DNA from: Undibacter mobilis
Lineage (GTDB): Bacteria > Pseudomonadota > Alphaproteobacteria > Rhizobiales > Xanthobacteraceae
DNA length: 64,000 nt
Reading direction: 5' to 3'
NCBI RefSeq assembly: GCF_003367195.1
Contig: NZ_QRGO01000001.1
Span: 2,342,501-2,406,500 of the forward strand
Shown here: piece by piece, positions 21,312 to 31,700 of the stretch
Numbering within the stretch: the stretch's first letter is position 1
Layout: each line of letters begins with the position of its first letter
Translations under genes and position numbers: made by a program
The notes under the pieces: generated by a model
What the model was told of the DNA's origin: nothing
Database searches by the model: none
Seen by the model: the letters and a program-made list of their open reading frames with translations, nothing else

Positions 21312-22985
21312 ATGACCGACACCACCGATCGTTGCATTGTCGATTACCGCACCGACCCGTCGCGCTATCGCCACTGGCGTATCGAGATCGATGGCAATAT
21401 CGCCAATCTGGTCATGGACGTCGATCCGGCCGGCGGCCTGCGGCCCGACTATGAACTCAAGCTCAATTCCTACGACCTCGGCGTCGATATCGAATTGAAC
21501 GATGCCGTGCAGCGGCTGCGCTTCGAGCATCCCGAAGTGCAGGCAGTCGTCATCAAGTCCGGCAAAGAGAATGTATTCTGCGCCGGCGCCAATATCCGGA
21601 TGCTCGGCAAGTCGTCGCATCAGTGGAAGGTGAACTTCTGCAAGTTCACCAACGAGACGCGGCTCGCCATCGAAGACGCCAGCGCCAACTCCGGCCAGAC
21701 ATACATGGCCGCTGTCAGTGGCGCCTGCGCTGGCGGTGGCTATGAATTGGCGCTCGCCGCCGAGCACATTATGCTGATCGACGATCGACGTTCCGCGGTG
21801 TCGCTGCCGGAGACGCCGCTGCTCGCGGTGCTACCCGGCACCGGCGGGCTCACCCGCGTCACCGACAAGCGCAAGGTTCGCCGTGACCGCGCCGACTTCT
21901 TCTGCGCCACAGAAGAGGGCCTGCGCGGCGCCAAGGCCGTCGAATGGAAGCTGGTCGACGAAGCGGTGCCGCCGTCGAAGTGGCAGGATGCAGTCAAGGC
22001 GCGCGCCGCCGCGATCGCCGCGCAGTCCGATCGTCCCGCCAATGGCAAAGGCATCGCACTGACGCCGCTCTCGCGTACCATTGCCGACAGCCGCGTCAGC
22101 TATTCGCATGTCGAAGTGGAGATCGAGCGCGACAAATCCATCGCCACCATCATCGTCAAGGCGCCGGCCGAAGCCGCGCCAGCGTCGGTCGAGGCCGTGC
22201 ATCAGAAAGGCGCGGCGTTCTGGCCGCTGGCCATGGCGCGCGAACTCGAAGACGCCATCCTGCACCTGCGCACCAACGAGCCGACCATCAATCTCGTCGT
22301 GCTCAAGACCGAGGGCGACGCCAGGGCAGTGCTGAACCATGACGAGGTGCTGCTCAACGGCCATAACGATTGGTTGCTGCGCGAGATCCGTCACTACGTG
22401 AAGCGCGTGTTCAAGCGGCTCGACGTGACACCGAAAACGCTGATGGCCTTGGTCGAGCCGGGCTCGTGCTTTGCCGGCACGCTCGCCGAACTGGTCTTCG
22501 TTGCTGACCGCTCGGCCATGCTGATCGGCACACGCGAAGGCGACAACCGCGCACCGGCGGCGATCACGCTCGGCAAAGCCAATTTCGGGCCCTATCCGAT
22601 GGGCAACGACCTGACGCGGCTGCAGACGCGTTTTCTTGACGATGACGTGTCGATCAAGGCTGCGGAAGCGAAGATCGGAGAGCCGCTCGAGGCCGAGGAA
22701 GCGCTCGATCTCGGGCTTGTCACGTTCGGTTATGAGGATTTCGACTGGGACGACGAACTACGCGTGATGATGGAAGAGCGCGCCTCGTTCTCGCCAGATG
22801 CGCTGACCGGGCTCGAAGCCAACCTGCGCTTTGCCGGCCCTGAGACCATGGAAACGAAAATCTTCGGCCGGCTGACGGCCTGGCAGAACTGGATCTTCCA
22901 GCGGCCCAACGCCATCGGCGAGCAGGGCGCGCTGAAGCTCTACGGCAGTGGTGTCAAGCCGACTTTCAATAAAGAGCGCGTGTGA
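21312..22985 (+). CDS. boxC: Benzoyl-CoA-dihydrodiol (2,3-epoxide) lyase BoxC
   Basis: 557 residues, the usual BoxC length. The ATG at 21312 follows AGGGAAG, and the sequence from MTDTTDR onward aligns by eye with BoxC N-termini. It belongs to the enoyl-CoA hydratase/isomerase (crotonase) superfamily, with an N-terminal crotonase-like region (FCAGANIRM, then GACAGGGYELALA for the oxyanion hole) and a second crotonase-like half. It opens the ring of the 2,3-epoxide made by BoxB from benzoyl-CoA, releasing 3,4-dehydroadipyl-CoA semialdehyde and formate. It precedes boxB by 37 bases. The pathway genes boxA, boxD and benzoate-CoA ligase are not in this window. Confidence 0.95.
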   Translation: MTDTTDRCIVDYRTDPSRYRHWRIEIDGNIANLVMDVDPAGGLRPDYELKLNSYDLGVDIELNDAVQRLRFEHPEVQAVVIKSGKENVFCAGANIRMLGKSSHQWKVNFCKFTNETRLAIEDASANSGQTYMAAVSGACAGGGYELALAAEHIMLIDDRRSAVSLPETPLLAVLPGTGGLTRVTDKRKVRRDRADFFCATEEGLRGAKAVEWKLVDEAVPPSKWQDAVKARAAAIAAQSDRPANGKGIALTPLSRTIADSRVSYSHVEVEIERDKSIATIIVKAPAEAAPASVEAVHQKGAAFWPLAMARELEDAILHLRTNEPTINLVVLKTEGDARAVLNHDEVLLNGHNDWLLREIRHYVKRVFKRLDVTPKTLMALVEPGSCFAGTLAELVFVADRSAMLIGTREGDNRAPAAITLGKANFGPYPMGNDLTRLQTRFLDDDVSIKAAEAKIGEPLEAEEALDLGLVTFGYEDFDWDDELRVMMEERASFSPDALTGLEANLRFAGPETMETKIFGRLTAWQNWIFQRPNAIGEQGALKLYGSGVKPTFNKERV

Positions 22986-23022
22986 GGATGCGCGCCCGGG
23001 AAAAGTGGATAGGAAACAGCCC

Positions 23023-24468
23023 ATGAACATCGTCAATGTCGACTACGACGGCCTGATCCCGAACAATGTCGGCCTCAACTCTGATGCGCGCGTCAAGCGT
23101 GCGCTGGAAAAGTGGCACCCCGGCTATATCAACTGGTGGAACGACATGGGGCCCGACGGCTTCCAGGAAGCGCTGGTTTACCTGCGTACCGCGGTGTCGG
23201 TCGATCCGAAGGGCTGGGCCAAGTTCGATTATGTGCGCATGCCCGAGTATCGGTGGGGCATTCTGTTGGCGCCGCAGGTCGAAGACCGCAAGATTCCGTT
23301 CGGCGCGCATAAGGGCGAAAAGGCCTGGCAGGAAGTGCCGGGCGAATATCGCGCGCTGCTGCGCCGCCTGATCGTTATCCAAGGTGACACGGAGCCAGCC
23401 TCGGTCGAGCAACAGCGCCATCTCGGCAAGACTGCGCCGTCGCTCTACGACCTGCGCAACCTGTTTCAGGTCAACGTCGAAGAGGGCCGTCACCTGTGGG
23501 CGATGGTCTATTTGCTGCACAAGTATTTCGGCAGCGAAGGCCGCGACGAGGCTGACGCGCTGCTGGAGCGTCGCTCGGGCGATGCCGATACGCCGCGCAT
23601 GCTGGGCGCCTTCAATGAGAAGACGCCGGACTGGCTGTCGTTCTTCATGTTCACCTACTTCACCGACCGCGATGGCAAGATGCAGCTCGAGGCGCAGGCT
23701 CAATCCGGCTTCGATCCCTTGTCGCGCACCTGTCGCTTCATGCTGACCGAAGAGGCGCACCACATGTTCGTCGGCGAGACCGGCGTCACCCGCGTGATCG
23801 AGCGCACCTGCGAAGCGATGAAGAATGCCGGCATCGACGATCCGAACGACGTCGCGGCCGTGCGCAAGCTCGGCGTCATTGACCTGCCGACCGTCCAGAA
23901 GAAGCTGAACCTGCACTGTTCCTTGTCGCTCGACCTGTTCGGTAACGAGATTTCGACTAACGCCGCCAATGCGTTCCATTCGGGCATCAAGGGCCGCTTC
24001 CGCGAGGAGCGCCTGACCGGCGACGACCACAAACTGGAGAACGACTTCTATCCGGTGCTCCGGCTCAAGGACGGGCTGCTGATGAACGAGAACGCGCCGG
24101 CGCTGTCGGCGCTCAACATGCGGCTGCGCGACGATTACTTGAAGGACTGTGAACTCGGCGTGTCGCGCTGGAACAAGGTCATCGAGCAGTATGGCATCCG
24201 ATATCAGATGAAACTGCCGCACCAGGCGTTCCACCGCCAAATCGGCGAGTTCTCCAAGATCAAGGCCGATCCGGCGGGCAACATTCTCGACGAGGTGGCC
24301 TGGACCAAGGCCAAGGACAATTATCTGCCGAACGACAATGACCGCGTCTATATCGAGAGCCTGATGCAGCCCGTGATGGAGCCCGGTAAGTTCGCTTCTT
24401 GGATCGCGCCGCCCAAGGTCGGCATCGACAACAAGGCGGGCGATTTCGAATATGTGAAGCTGGCGTAG
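23023..24468 (+). CDS. boxB: Benzoyl-CoA 2,3-epoxidase subunit BoxB
   Basis: 481 residues from the ATG at 23023 (upstream AGGAAAC). A di-iron carboxylate oxygenase that epoxidises the ring of benzoyl-CoA with O2. All six expected metal ligands are visible at a constant offset of four from the Azoarcus numbering as I recall it: Glu124, Glu154, His157 (in NVEEGRHLW), Asp215, Glu244 and His247 (in LTEEAHH). It therefore looks catalytically complete. The usual electron donor BoxA (a fused ferredoxin/flavin reductase) is not next to it; a separate ferredoxin and FNR lie across the shared promoter region. Confidence 0.96.
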   Translation: MNIVNVDYDGLIPNNVGLNSDARVKRALEKWHPGYINWWNDMGPDGFQEALVYLRTAVSVDPKGWAKFDYVRMPEYRWGILLAPQVEDRKIPFGAHKGEKAWQEVPGEYRALLRRLIVIQGDTEPASVEQQRHLGKTAPSLYDLRNLFQVNVEEGRHLWAMVYLLHKYFGSEGRDEADALLERRSGDADTPRMLGAFNEKTPDWLSFFMFTYFTDRDGKMQLEAQAQSGFDPLSRTCRFMLTEEAHHMFVGETGVTRVIERTCEAMKNAGIDDPNDVAAVRKLGVIDLPTVQKKLNLHCSLSLDLFGNEISTNAANAFHSGIKGRFREERLTGDDHKLENDFYPVLRLKDGLLMNENAPALSALNMRLRDDYLKDCELGVSRWNKVIEQYGIRYQMKLPHQAFHRQIGEFSKIKADPAGNILDEVAWTKAKDNYLPNDNDRVYIESLMQPVMEPGKFASWIAPPKVGIDNKAGDFEYVKLA

Positions 24469-24492
24469 GAGTCTGACGCGCAGAAATCAACG

Positions 24493-24586
24493 ATGTCATG
24501 GCCGGGCTTGACCCGGCCATCCCGCTTATAAAGGCACGGTGCCTGTCCAAGCGGGATCACCGGGACAGGCCCGGTGATGACAGTCT
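24493..24586. repeat. Dispersed palindromic (REP-like) element A
   Basis: Nested inverted repeats between the convergent boxB and thioesterase genes. ATGGCCGGG/CCCGGCCAT lies at 24498-24506 and 24512-24520. CCCGCTT/AAGCGGG (24521-24527, 24549-24555) encloses AGGCAC-G-GTGCCT, and TCACCGGG/CCCGGTGA lies at 24557-24564 and 24570-24577. Related sequences recur at 53869 and 59562, which marks a genome-dispersed element common in this bacterial group. It may also end transcription. Confidence 0.8.
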
Positions 24587-24599
24587 TGAGGTTCGTCCC

Positions 24600-25022
24600 T
24601 TACCCAAACGCCTTGATCACCTCATCCGGTATCGCCGACGTTTTGATGCGCTCGGGATCGTCCGGGTGCTTGATCGCCCAGACGCGGGTTTCGGTGCCCT
24701 CATTGCGCAGGTCGCCGCCGAGCAGGATCTTGTGCTCGACCACGAAGCTGGAGCGGCGGAATTCGGCGACCCGCGACACGATCTCGATGTCGTCGCCATA
24801 TTTGACCGGCTTCATGAAATTGGCGCCGGCATCGACCAGTGCGATGCCGATAATGCCGAAACGCTCATTGATGTCGTGAACCTTCACCCCGGTGGCCGCT
24901 TCGAACAGCAGCCAGGTATTGGCGTCGAAATAGGTGAAGAATTTCGGGTTGAAGACAATGCCGGCCGGGTCGCAGTCGCCCCACGGTACGACGAAGGAGC
25001 GGCGGTAGGTGAAGGACGTCAC
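24600..25022 (-). CDS. 4-hydroxybenzoyl-CoA-type (hot-dog) thioesterase
   Basis: 140 residues. The N-terminal motif WGDCDPAGIVFNP with Asp18 matches the catalytic segment of the Pseudomonas-type 4-hydroxybenzoyl-CoA thioesterase, whose essential Asp is in the same place. The family hydrolyses acyl- and aroyl-CoA esters to free CoA and acid. Thioesterases of this type accompany many box clusters and may rescue CoA from dead-end aroyl-CoA intermediates. It is convergent with boxB, so it is not in the same transcript. Its substrate here is inferred from the neighbourhood. Confidence 0.9.
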   Translation of the reverse strand: MTSFTYRRSFVVPWGDCDPAGIVFNPKFFTYFDANTWLLFEAATGVKVHDINERFGIIGIALVDAGANFMKPVKYGDDIEIVSRVAEFRRSSFVVEHKILLGGDLRNEGTETRVWAIKHPDDPERIKTSAIPDEVIKAFG

Positions 25023-25060
25023 ACGAAATCTCCGGCTTGAGGAGCGGCGATTGTAGAGGC

Positions 25061-25747
25061 TTAGCCGCGCCGTTTCGAGGCCTTGGCGCCGCCTTTCTTG
25101 GGGCGTGGGTCAGGCCATTCGATCCGGTTGTGGGCGTCACGCTCGAACGCGGTCGAGCGGCGCTGCCGCTTCAGTGCGGCTTTCGGCGCAATCGGCAAAT
25201 GCGGGGCCTCGTCCAGCGCCAGCATCAACCAGTCGAGGTCCTCGAGCGGTGTCAGCCAGCGCTCCGGCGCGTAGCGCGTCAAGGCGTAAGGCCGCGAATA
25301 CTCAAGCAGCGATTTCTTGCCGCCCGGCAGGCAGTACTCATGGACATAGGACATGACCAGCTCGCGCGGGCTGCGATAGACCGGGTCGCGCCAGCGCAGC
25401 ACCGGGTGGTTGGTCTTGCTGATCGCGCCCCACAGGCCGCGTTCCTTGAAGACGGTGATGATGTGATCGTAGTCGCTCGGCAGCGCCCGCAGGTCGATGA
25501 GCCATGACGGCCTGCCATGGAAGGCCAGCGCGGCCACGGCGAAGACCGCGCCTTCCGAGCAATGCGCCACTTTCGCTTGCAGCATCCGCCGTGGCGACAT
25601 CGCAGTGTCGCCGTCGAGGCCGAAATTGGCCGGCATCTTGTCAAGGAATGTCTGGATCTTGTGTGGCGTATCGAGCCGCGCAAACAGCCGCCGCTCGGCG
25701 GGCGTCAGCAGGCTCTTGATCCGATTGCGGGTGGCGGGCGTGACCAT
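25061..25747 (-). CDS. Transglutaminase-like protein of unknown function
   Basis: 228 residues. The central region resembles a transglutaminase/cysteine-protease core. Cys63 opens a helix (AHCSEGA), His95 sits in SDYDHIITVF, and an Asp/Asn-rich stretch around residues 113-121 could supply the third residue. I see no signal peptide, so it is cytoplasmic as read. The C-terminal tail is strongly basic (Arg/Lys rich, ending in SKRRG). It lies 38 bases beyond the thioesterase start on the same strand, with the giant TPR gene 39 bases upstream of it. The fold is inferred from motif order only; the substrate is unknown. Confidence 0.7.
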   Translation of the reverse strand: MVTPATRNRIKSLLTPAERRLFARLDTPHKIQTFLDKMPANFGLDGDTAMSPRRMLQAKVAHCSEGAVFAVAALAFHGRPSWLIDLRALPSDYDHIITVFKERGLWGAISKTNHPVLRWRDPVYRSPRELVMSYVHEYCLPGGKKSLLEYSRPYALTRYAPERWLTPLEDLDWLMLALDEAPHLPIAPKAALKRQRRSTAFERDAHNRIEWPDPRPKKGGAKASKRRG

Positions 25748-25786
25748 CGCCGGCCAATCTAGGCGATTCGGCGCGGCGCCGTTGCG

Positions 25787-28700
25787 TCAGCGCCGGGCCT
25801 CGCGCCGCTCACGCAGCGGCGGGGGCCGCACGACACGGCGCGGCGCGCTGCTCGGCCTGACCTGCGGCATCGGCACATCCTGCTCCTGCGCCTGGGCATG
25901 GGCGGCAATGGCCGGTGCTTCGGCCCGCGGCGACGGGCTCGGTACCGGCACATCGACCTTGGCTTCGGGCTTTACGGGCGCAGCCGGCGCCAGCAGCGCC
26001 GGGCTCGGCGGCGGGAAGGTGTCCGGCGAATAGGCGTAGCTGTTGTAGCGGTTGTTGCGGATCGGCTGGCTGGCATCGCGGATGATGCGGTCGCCCTCAC
26101 GGCGGTTCTCGTAAGCGACGCCGCGGCCGGAGAACGAGACCGCATAAGACGGCCGCTCCTCGATGGTCGCGTCTGCAGCCGAGACGGTGCGGTCGAAATC
26201 GCGCCGGTCGGGACTGAGGCCGCGATCGAGGAAAGCCGAGGCGAAGTTCGGGTTGAATTTGATCGCCTGGTTCATGTCGCGGCTGGAGCGGTCGAAGTCG
26301 CGCGTGTCGTAATAGGCGAAACCGCGGTTGTAGAGCGCCAGCGCGTAATTGGGGTCGATCGCAAGCGCCGCGTTGTAGTCGGCGATGGCGCGGTCCATGT
26401 CGCGTTTGTTGCGGTAAGAAAAGCCGCGGTTGTTCAGCGCGCGCGCGTTCTTCGGCTCGAGCTTGATGGCCTGGGCGAAGTTGGCGATCGCCTCGTCGAA
26501 ATTGCCCTTGCTGTCATACGCGAGGCCGCGGCCATTGTAGGTGTCGGCCAAGCCGGCATTGAGCTTGATGGCCGCATCATAGTCGGCAATGGCCCGGTCG
26601 TAGTCACGCTTGTCAGTATAGGCACCGGCGCGGTTGTAGAATGCCAGCGCATAATTGGCGTCGCGCTTGATCGCCTCGCCGAAGTCGGCAATGGCGCGGT
26701 CGTTATCGCCTTTGTGGCGCAGCGCGAATCCTCGGTTGTTGTAGGCGAGCGTGTTACCGGCATCGAGCTTCAGGGCGACGTCAAAATCGGCAATGGCGGC
26801 GTCGAACTCGCCGCGCAGGCCGCGCGTGGTGCCGCGGTCGGTGAAGGCGGCCGAAGATTTTCCGTCGAGCTTCACCGCCTGGTCGAAGTCGGCGAAGGCG
26901 CGCTCGATGTCGCCTTTCATGCGGAAGGCGCGGCCGCGGCTCTGATAGGCCAGCGCATTCTTCGGCTCGATGCGGATTGCTTGGCTGAAATCATTGACGG
27001 CGCGGTCGAGGTCGCCCTTGTCGCGGAGGGTGACGGCACGGCGGTAATAGACGTCGGCGACGTTGGCGTCATAGCGCAGCGACTCGGTAAAGTCGGCGAT
27101 GGCGCGATCGAGATCGCGGCGCGCATAATGGACGGTACCACGCTGGGCATAAGCGAGCGCGAATTTGCCATCGAGCTTGATGGCTTCGCCGAAGTCGGCA
27201 GTGGCTCGCTCAAGATCGTTCTTGAGCCGGTAGGCGATGCCGCGGTTATAGAACGCGAGCGCGTTGGTGCGGTCGTGTTTGATGGCTTCGCTGAGGTCGA
27301 CAATGGCGCGATCGGCATCGCCCATGGCGCCGTAGGACAGGCCACGATCGTAATAAGCGAGTGCATAGTCGGACTTGAGCTTGAGAGCCGCGTCGAAATC
27401 GGCGATGGCACGCTGGAAGTCGCGCTTGAATTCGTACGCATTGCCACGGTTGTAGTAGGCGACCGCGTAGGCCGGGTTCAGCCTGATCGCCTGCTCGAAG
27501 CTGGCGATGGCCTGGTCGATCTGGTTCCGGTCGCGCTGCGCCAGGCCGCGATTGTAGAAGGCGAAGCTGTTGGTCGGATCCAGCTTCACGGCCTGCTCGA
27601 AGTCGGCGAGCGCGCGGTCGTTGTCGCCACGCGCGCCGTAAGCGACGCCGCGATCGTTGTAACCTTGGGCGTAGCCCGGGGTGACCTTGATGGCCTGGGT
27701 CAGGTCGGCGATGGCGCGGTCGAAGTCGCGGCTGTTGGCGAAGGCGTTGCCGCGGTTGTTCAGCGCCGCGGTGTCGGCCGGCGACAGCTTCAGCGCGCTG
27801 GAATAATCGGCGGCGGCGCCGGCATAGTCGCTCTTGTCGTATTTGGCGTTGCCGCGGTTGTAGAAGGCGGCGGCGTAATTGCCGTTCAGCTTCACCGACT
27901 GATCGTAGTCGGCGACCGCCTTGTCGAGTTCACCCTTGGCGGCGCGGACGATGGCGCGGTTATTGTACAGTGGCGCATATTGCGGATCGAGCGCGATGGC
28001 CTGATCGAAATCGGCAATGGCGCGATCGGTCTCGCCCTTGATGCCGTAGACAATGCCGCGGTCGTTGAAGGCGGTTGCCTGGCCGGGGCTCAGCCGGATC
28101 GCCTGTGTCAGGTCGACGAGGGCCTTGTCGTAGTCGCCCTTGCTGGCCAGTGCATAGCCGCGCGCCGAATAGGCGGCGGCGAGCCTGCCGTCGATCGCGA
28201 GCGCCTGATTGTAGTTCTGGATGGCGCGGTCGAAGTCGTTCTTCTCCTGGAACGCCGTGCCGAGATTGTAGAAGGCCTGCGCGTTCTTCGGGTCGAGCTT
28301 CACGGTCTGCTCGAAATCGGCGATGGCCCGATCGAAGGACTCACGGTCGTAATGGGCGACGCCGCGGTCGAAATAGGCGAGCGCGTCCTTCGGATTGAGC
28401 TTGAGGGCGGCGTCGTAACTGGCGATGGCCTTGTCGATGTCGCGTTTTTGGTACCAGGCATTGCCGCGATTGTAGTAGGCCGCGGAGAAATTCGGGTTGA
28501 TCTTGAGCGCGCGGTCGAAGTCGGCAATCGCGCGGTCCTGTTCCTTGCGGGCGGCGAACGCGATACCGCGGTCGTTATAGGCCAGTGCGAAGATCGGGCT
28601 GGCCTTCAGCCGGGTCTCGGTGTCCTCGACATCGCGGTCATAGCCGCGCTGGCCGCGGATGTCGTTGCCGCGCGGGCTGGAGGCGATGGAATAACCTGGG

Positions 28701-31700
28701 CTTAGCCGCGTCGCCGCCTCGAAATCGGCAATCGCGTGTTCGTAGTCGCGCTTTTCGTAATAGACCACGCCGCGGTCGTGCAGGGCATAGGCGTCCTTGG
28801 CATCGATCTTGAGGGCGCGGTCGAAGTCGGCGAAGGCGCGGTCGGCATCACCCTTGTCGGCATAGGCATTGGCGCGATTGTAGAAAGCCGTAGCATAGCT
28901 GTCATTGAGCTTGATGGCCTCGCCGAAGTCGGCGATGGCGCGATCGGTGTCGCCTTTGCCGCGCCAGGCGACGCCGCGATTGTTGAAGGCGACGGCGTTC
29001 TTCGGGTCGAGCTTGAGCGCCGCGTCGAAGTCGGCAATGGCGCGATCGGTGTCGCCTTTGGCGCCGTAGGCGATGCCGCGGTCGTAATAGGCACGCACCG
29101 AGTTCGGATTGAGCTTGATTGCCTGTGTCAGGTCGCCGATAGCGCGGTCATAGTCGCGCTTGTCGTAATAGGCGATGGCGCGGTTGGAGAAGGCCATGGC
29201 GAAGTTCGGGTCGATCTTCGCGGCCTGGCTGAAGTCGGCGATGGCGCGGTCGCGCTCGCCGCGCGCGCGCCAGGCGATGCCACGGCCGTTATAGGCCGCC
29301 GCCAGCGAACCATCGAGTTTGATGGCCTGACTGAGATCGGCGATGGCGCGGTCGTAGTCCGGCTTGCCGGTGAAAGCGAGGCCGCGCGCCAGATAGGCCT
29401 GTGCATTGCCGGGATTGAGGCGGATCACCTGGTCGAGATCGCGGATGGCGCGCTCGTGATAGCCCGCCGCCTGCAGTGTTTCGCCACGGTTGAGCAGCGC
29501 GGCCGCGAAGCCGGAATTGATGGTGACGGCCTGGTCGAAATCCTTGAGCGCCTTTTCGGTCTGGCCCTTGGCCTTGTAGGCGAGGCCGCGGCTGTTATAG
29601 GCGAAATCGGAATGCGGGTCGGCGGCGATGGCGCGGTCGAAATCGGCAATGGCGCGGTCGATGTCGCCGCGGCTCTGATAGATGGCGCCGCGATTGGCGA
29701 GCGCCAGCGCGAAGGCCGGATCGAGCTTGATCGCCTGGTCGAGGTCGGCGAGCGCCTTGTTGAGATCGCCCTTGCGCTGCCAGAGCTGGGCGCGGCTGGT
29801 GAACACCCCTGCATAGTTCGGATTGAACTTGATCGCCTGCTCGTAGTCTTGCAGCGCGCGATCGACATTGCCGCGCAAGGCATAGGTATTGCCGCGCTCA
29901 GTGAAGGCGGCGCCGTATTTCGGATCGAGCTTGATTGCCAGATCGTAGTTGCCGATGGCGCGCTCGTAGTCACCTTTGCCCTGATAGGCATTGCCGCGAT
30001 CGACATAAGCGGCGGTGAATTTCGGGTCCAGCCGCAGCGCCTGATCGAAATCGGCGATGGCGCGGTCGAAGTCCCGCCGCTCACGATAGGCGAGGCCCCG
30101 GGCGTGAGCGATGAGCGGGTCGCGCGGTTCGAGCTTGACGGCCTGAGACAGATCCGCAACGGCGCGTTCGTAGTCGCGCCGCTCGTAATGGGCCTTGCCG
30201 CGGTTGTAGTAGGCGGTGCCGAAGTTGGGATTGAGCTTGATCGCCTGCTCGTAGTCCTGGAAGGCGCGCTCATCCTCGTTCATCTGCTGATAGGCGAAAG
30301 CACGGCCGTTATAGGCCGCGGCGTTCTTCGGATCGAGCTTGATGGCTTGCGAGAAGTCGGCGGCGGCGGCCTTGAAGTCGCGCTTGTCCTGCAGCGCCAA
30401 ACCGCGGTTGAAATAGGTGCCGGGATAGTTCGGGTTGACCTTGATCGCCTCGTTGAAGTCGGCAATGGCGCGATCATACTGGCGCTTCTTCTGGAAAGCG
30501 TCGCCGCGGTTGGCCAGGGCTGGCGCGTAAGTCGGATCGATGCGCAGCGCCGTGTCGAAGTCGGCGATGGCCCTGTCGCCGTCGCCCTTGGCACCATAGG
30601 CTAGGCCGCGCTGGTTCAGCGCGGCCGTATAGTCGGGCTTGATGTTGGTCGCCTGATTGAAGTCGGCAATGGCTCGGTCGTAATCACGCTTGTCGAACAG
30701 CGCGAAGCCGCGCTCATACCACGCCTGAGAATTCTTGGGATCGAGCTTCAGGGATTGATCGAAATCGGCCAGGCTGCGTTCGGTATCGCCGCGCGAACGG
30801 TAGGCGAGCCCGCGGTTGAAGTAGGCGAGGGCATTCTTGCCGTCGAGCTGGAGTGACTGGGTGAAATCGGCGATGGCGCGTTCGTCGCTGCCTTTGGCCT
30901 TCAGCGCCAGGCCGCGATTGTAAAACGCGCGCGCGTTCTTCGGGTCGATGCGGATCGAGCGGTCGAAATCGGCAACGGCGGCATCGTACTCGCCGCGCGC
31001 GATATAGACGACGCCGCGGTTGTAGTACGACAGGGAATCCTTCGGATCGAGCTTGATCGCCTGCGACAGGTCGCTCAGCGCACGGTCGTAATCGGCCTTG
31101 GCGAAATAGGAGACGCCGCGGTCGTAATAGGCCAGTGCATATTCGGCGTCGAGGCGGATCGCCTGATCGTAGTTGCGGATGGCGCGGTCGTAATCGGACT
31201 TGTCGTAATAGGCGTTGCCGCGATTGTAGAATGCCAGAACGTAATTCGGGTTCAGCAGCACCGCCTGATCGTAGTCCTTGATGGCGCGGTCGGTTTCACC
31301 GCGATTGCGGTAGGCAAGGCCACGGTTGTTGTAGGCAAAAGCGTCGCGCGGATCGAGCAGGATGGCCTGGTCGAAGTCCTGAATGGCGCGCTCAACCTGG
31401 CCTTTGGCGGCATAGGCGATGCCGCGGTCGTTCAGCGCTAGAATGAAGTCGGATTTCAGTTTGATCGCCTGATCGAAATCCTGAATGGCACGCTCGTAGT
31501 CGCGGATGTCGCGATAGGCGAGGCCGCGGCTGTGGAGCGCGACGGCGTCAGTGTTGTTGAGCTTGATTGCACGGTCGTAGTCGACGATGGCGCGATCAGG
31601 CTCGCCTTTGGCGCGATAAGCCATGCCGCGGTTGTAATAGGCGATATTGTCGTTGGCGTTCAGTTTAATCGCGGAATCGAGCGCGACAATCGAGGCGTCG

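Noticed and set aside
25898..30604. Two very long open frames (935 and 622 codons) on the plus strand across the TPR gene
   Set aside because: They are antisense to a clear TPR coding sequence. The 102-base period and high GC keep the opposite frame open, and the predicted peptides are repeated Val/Glu/Gly/Arg strings without a domain.
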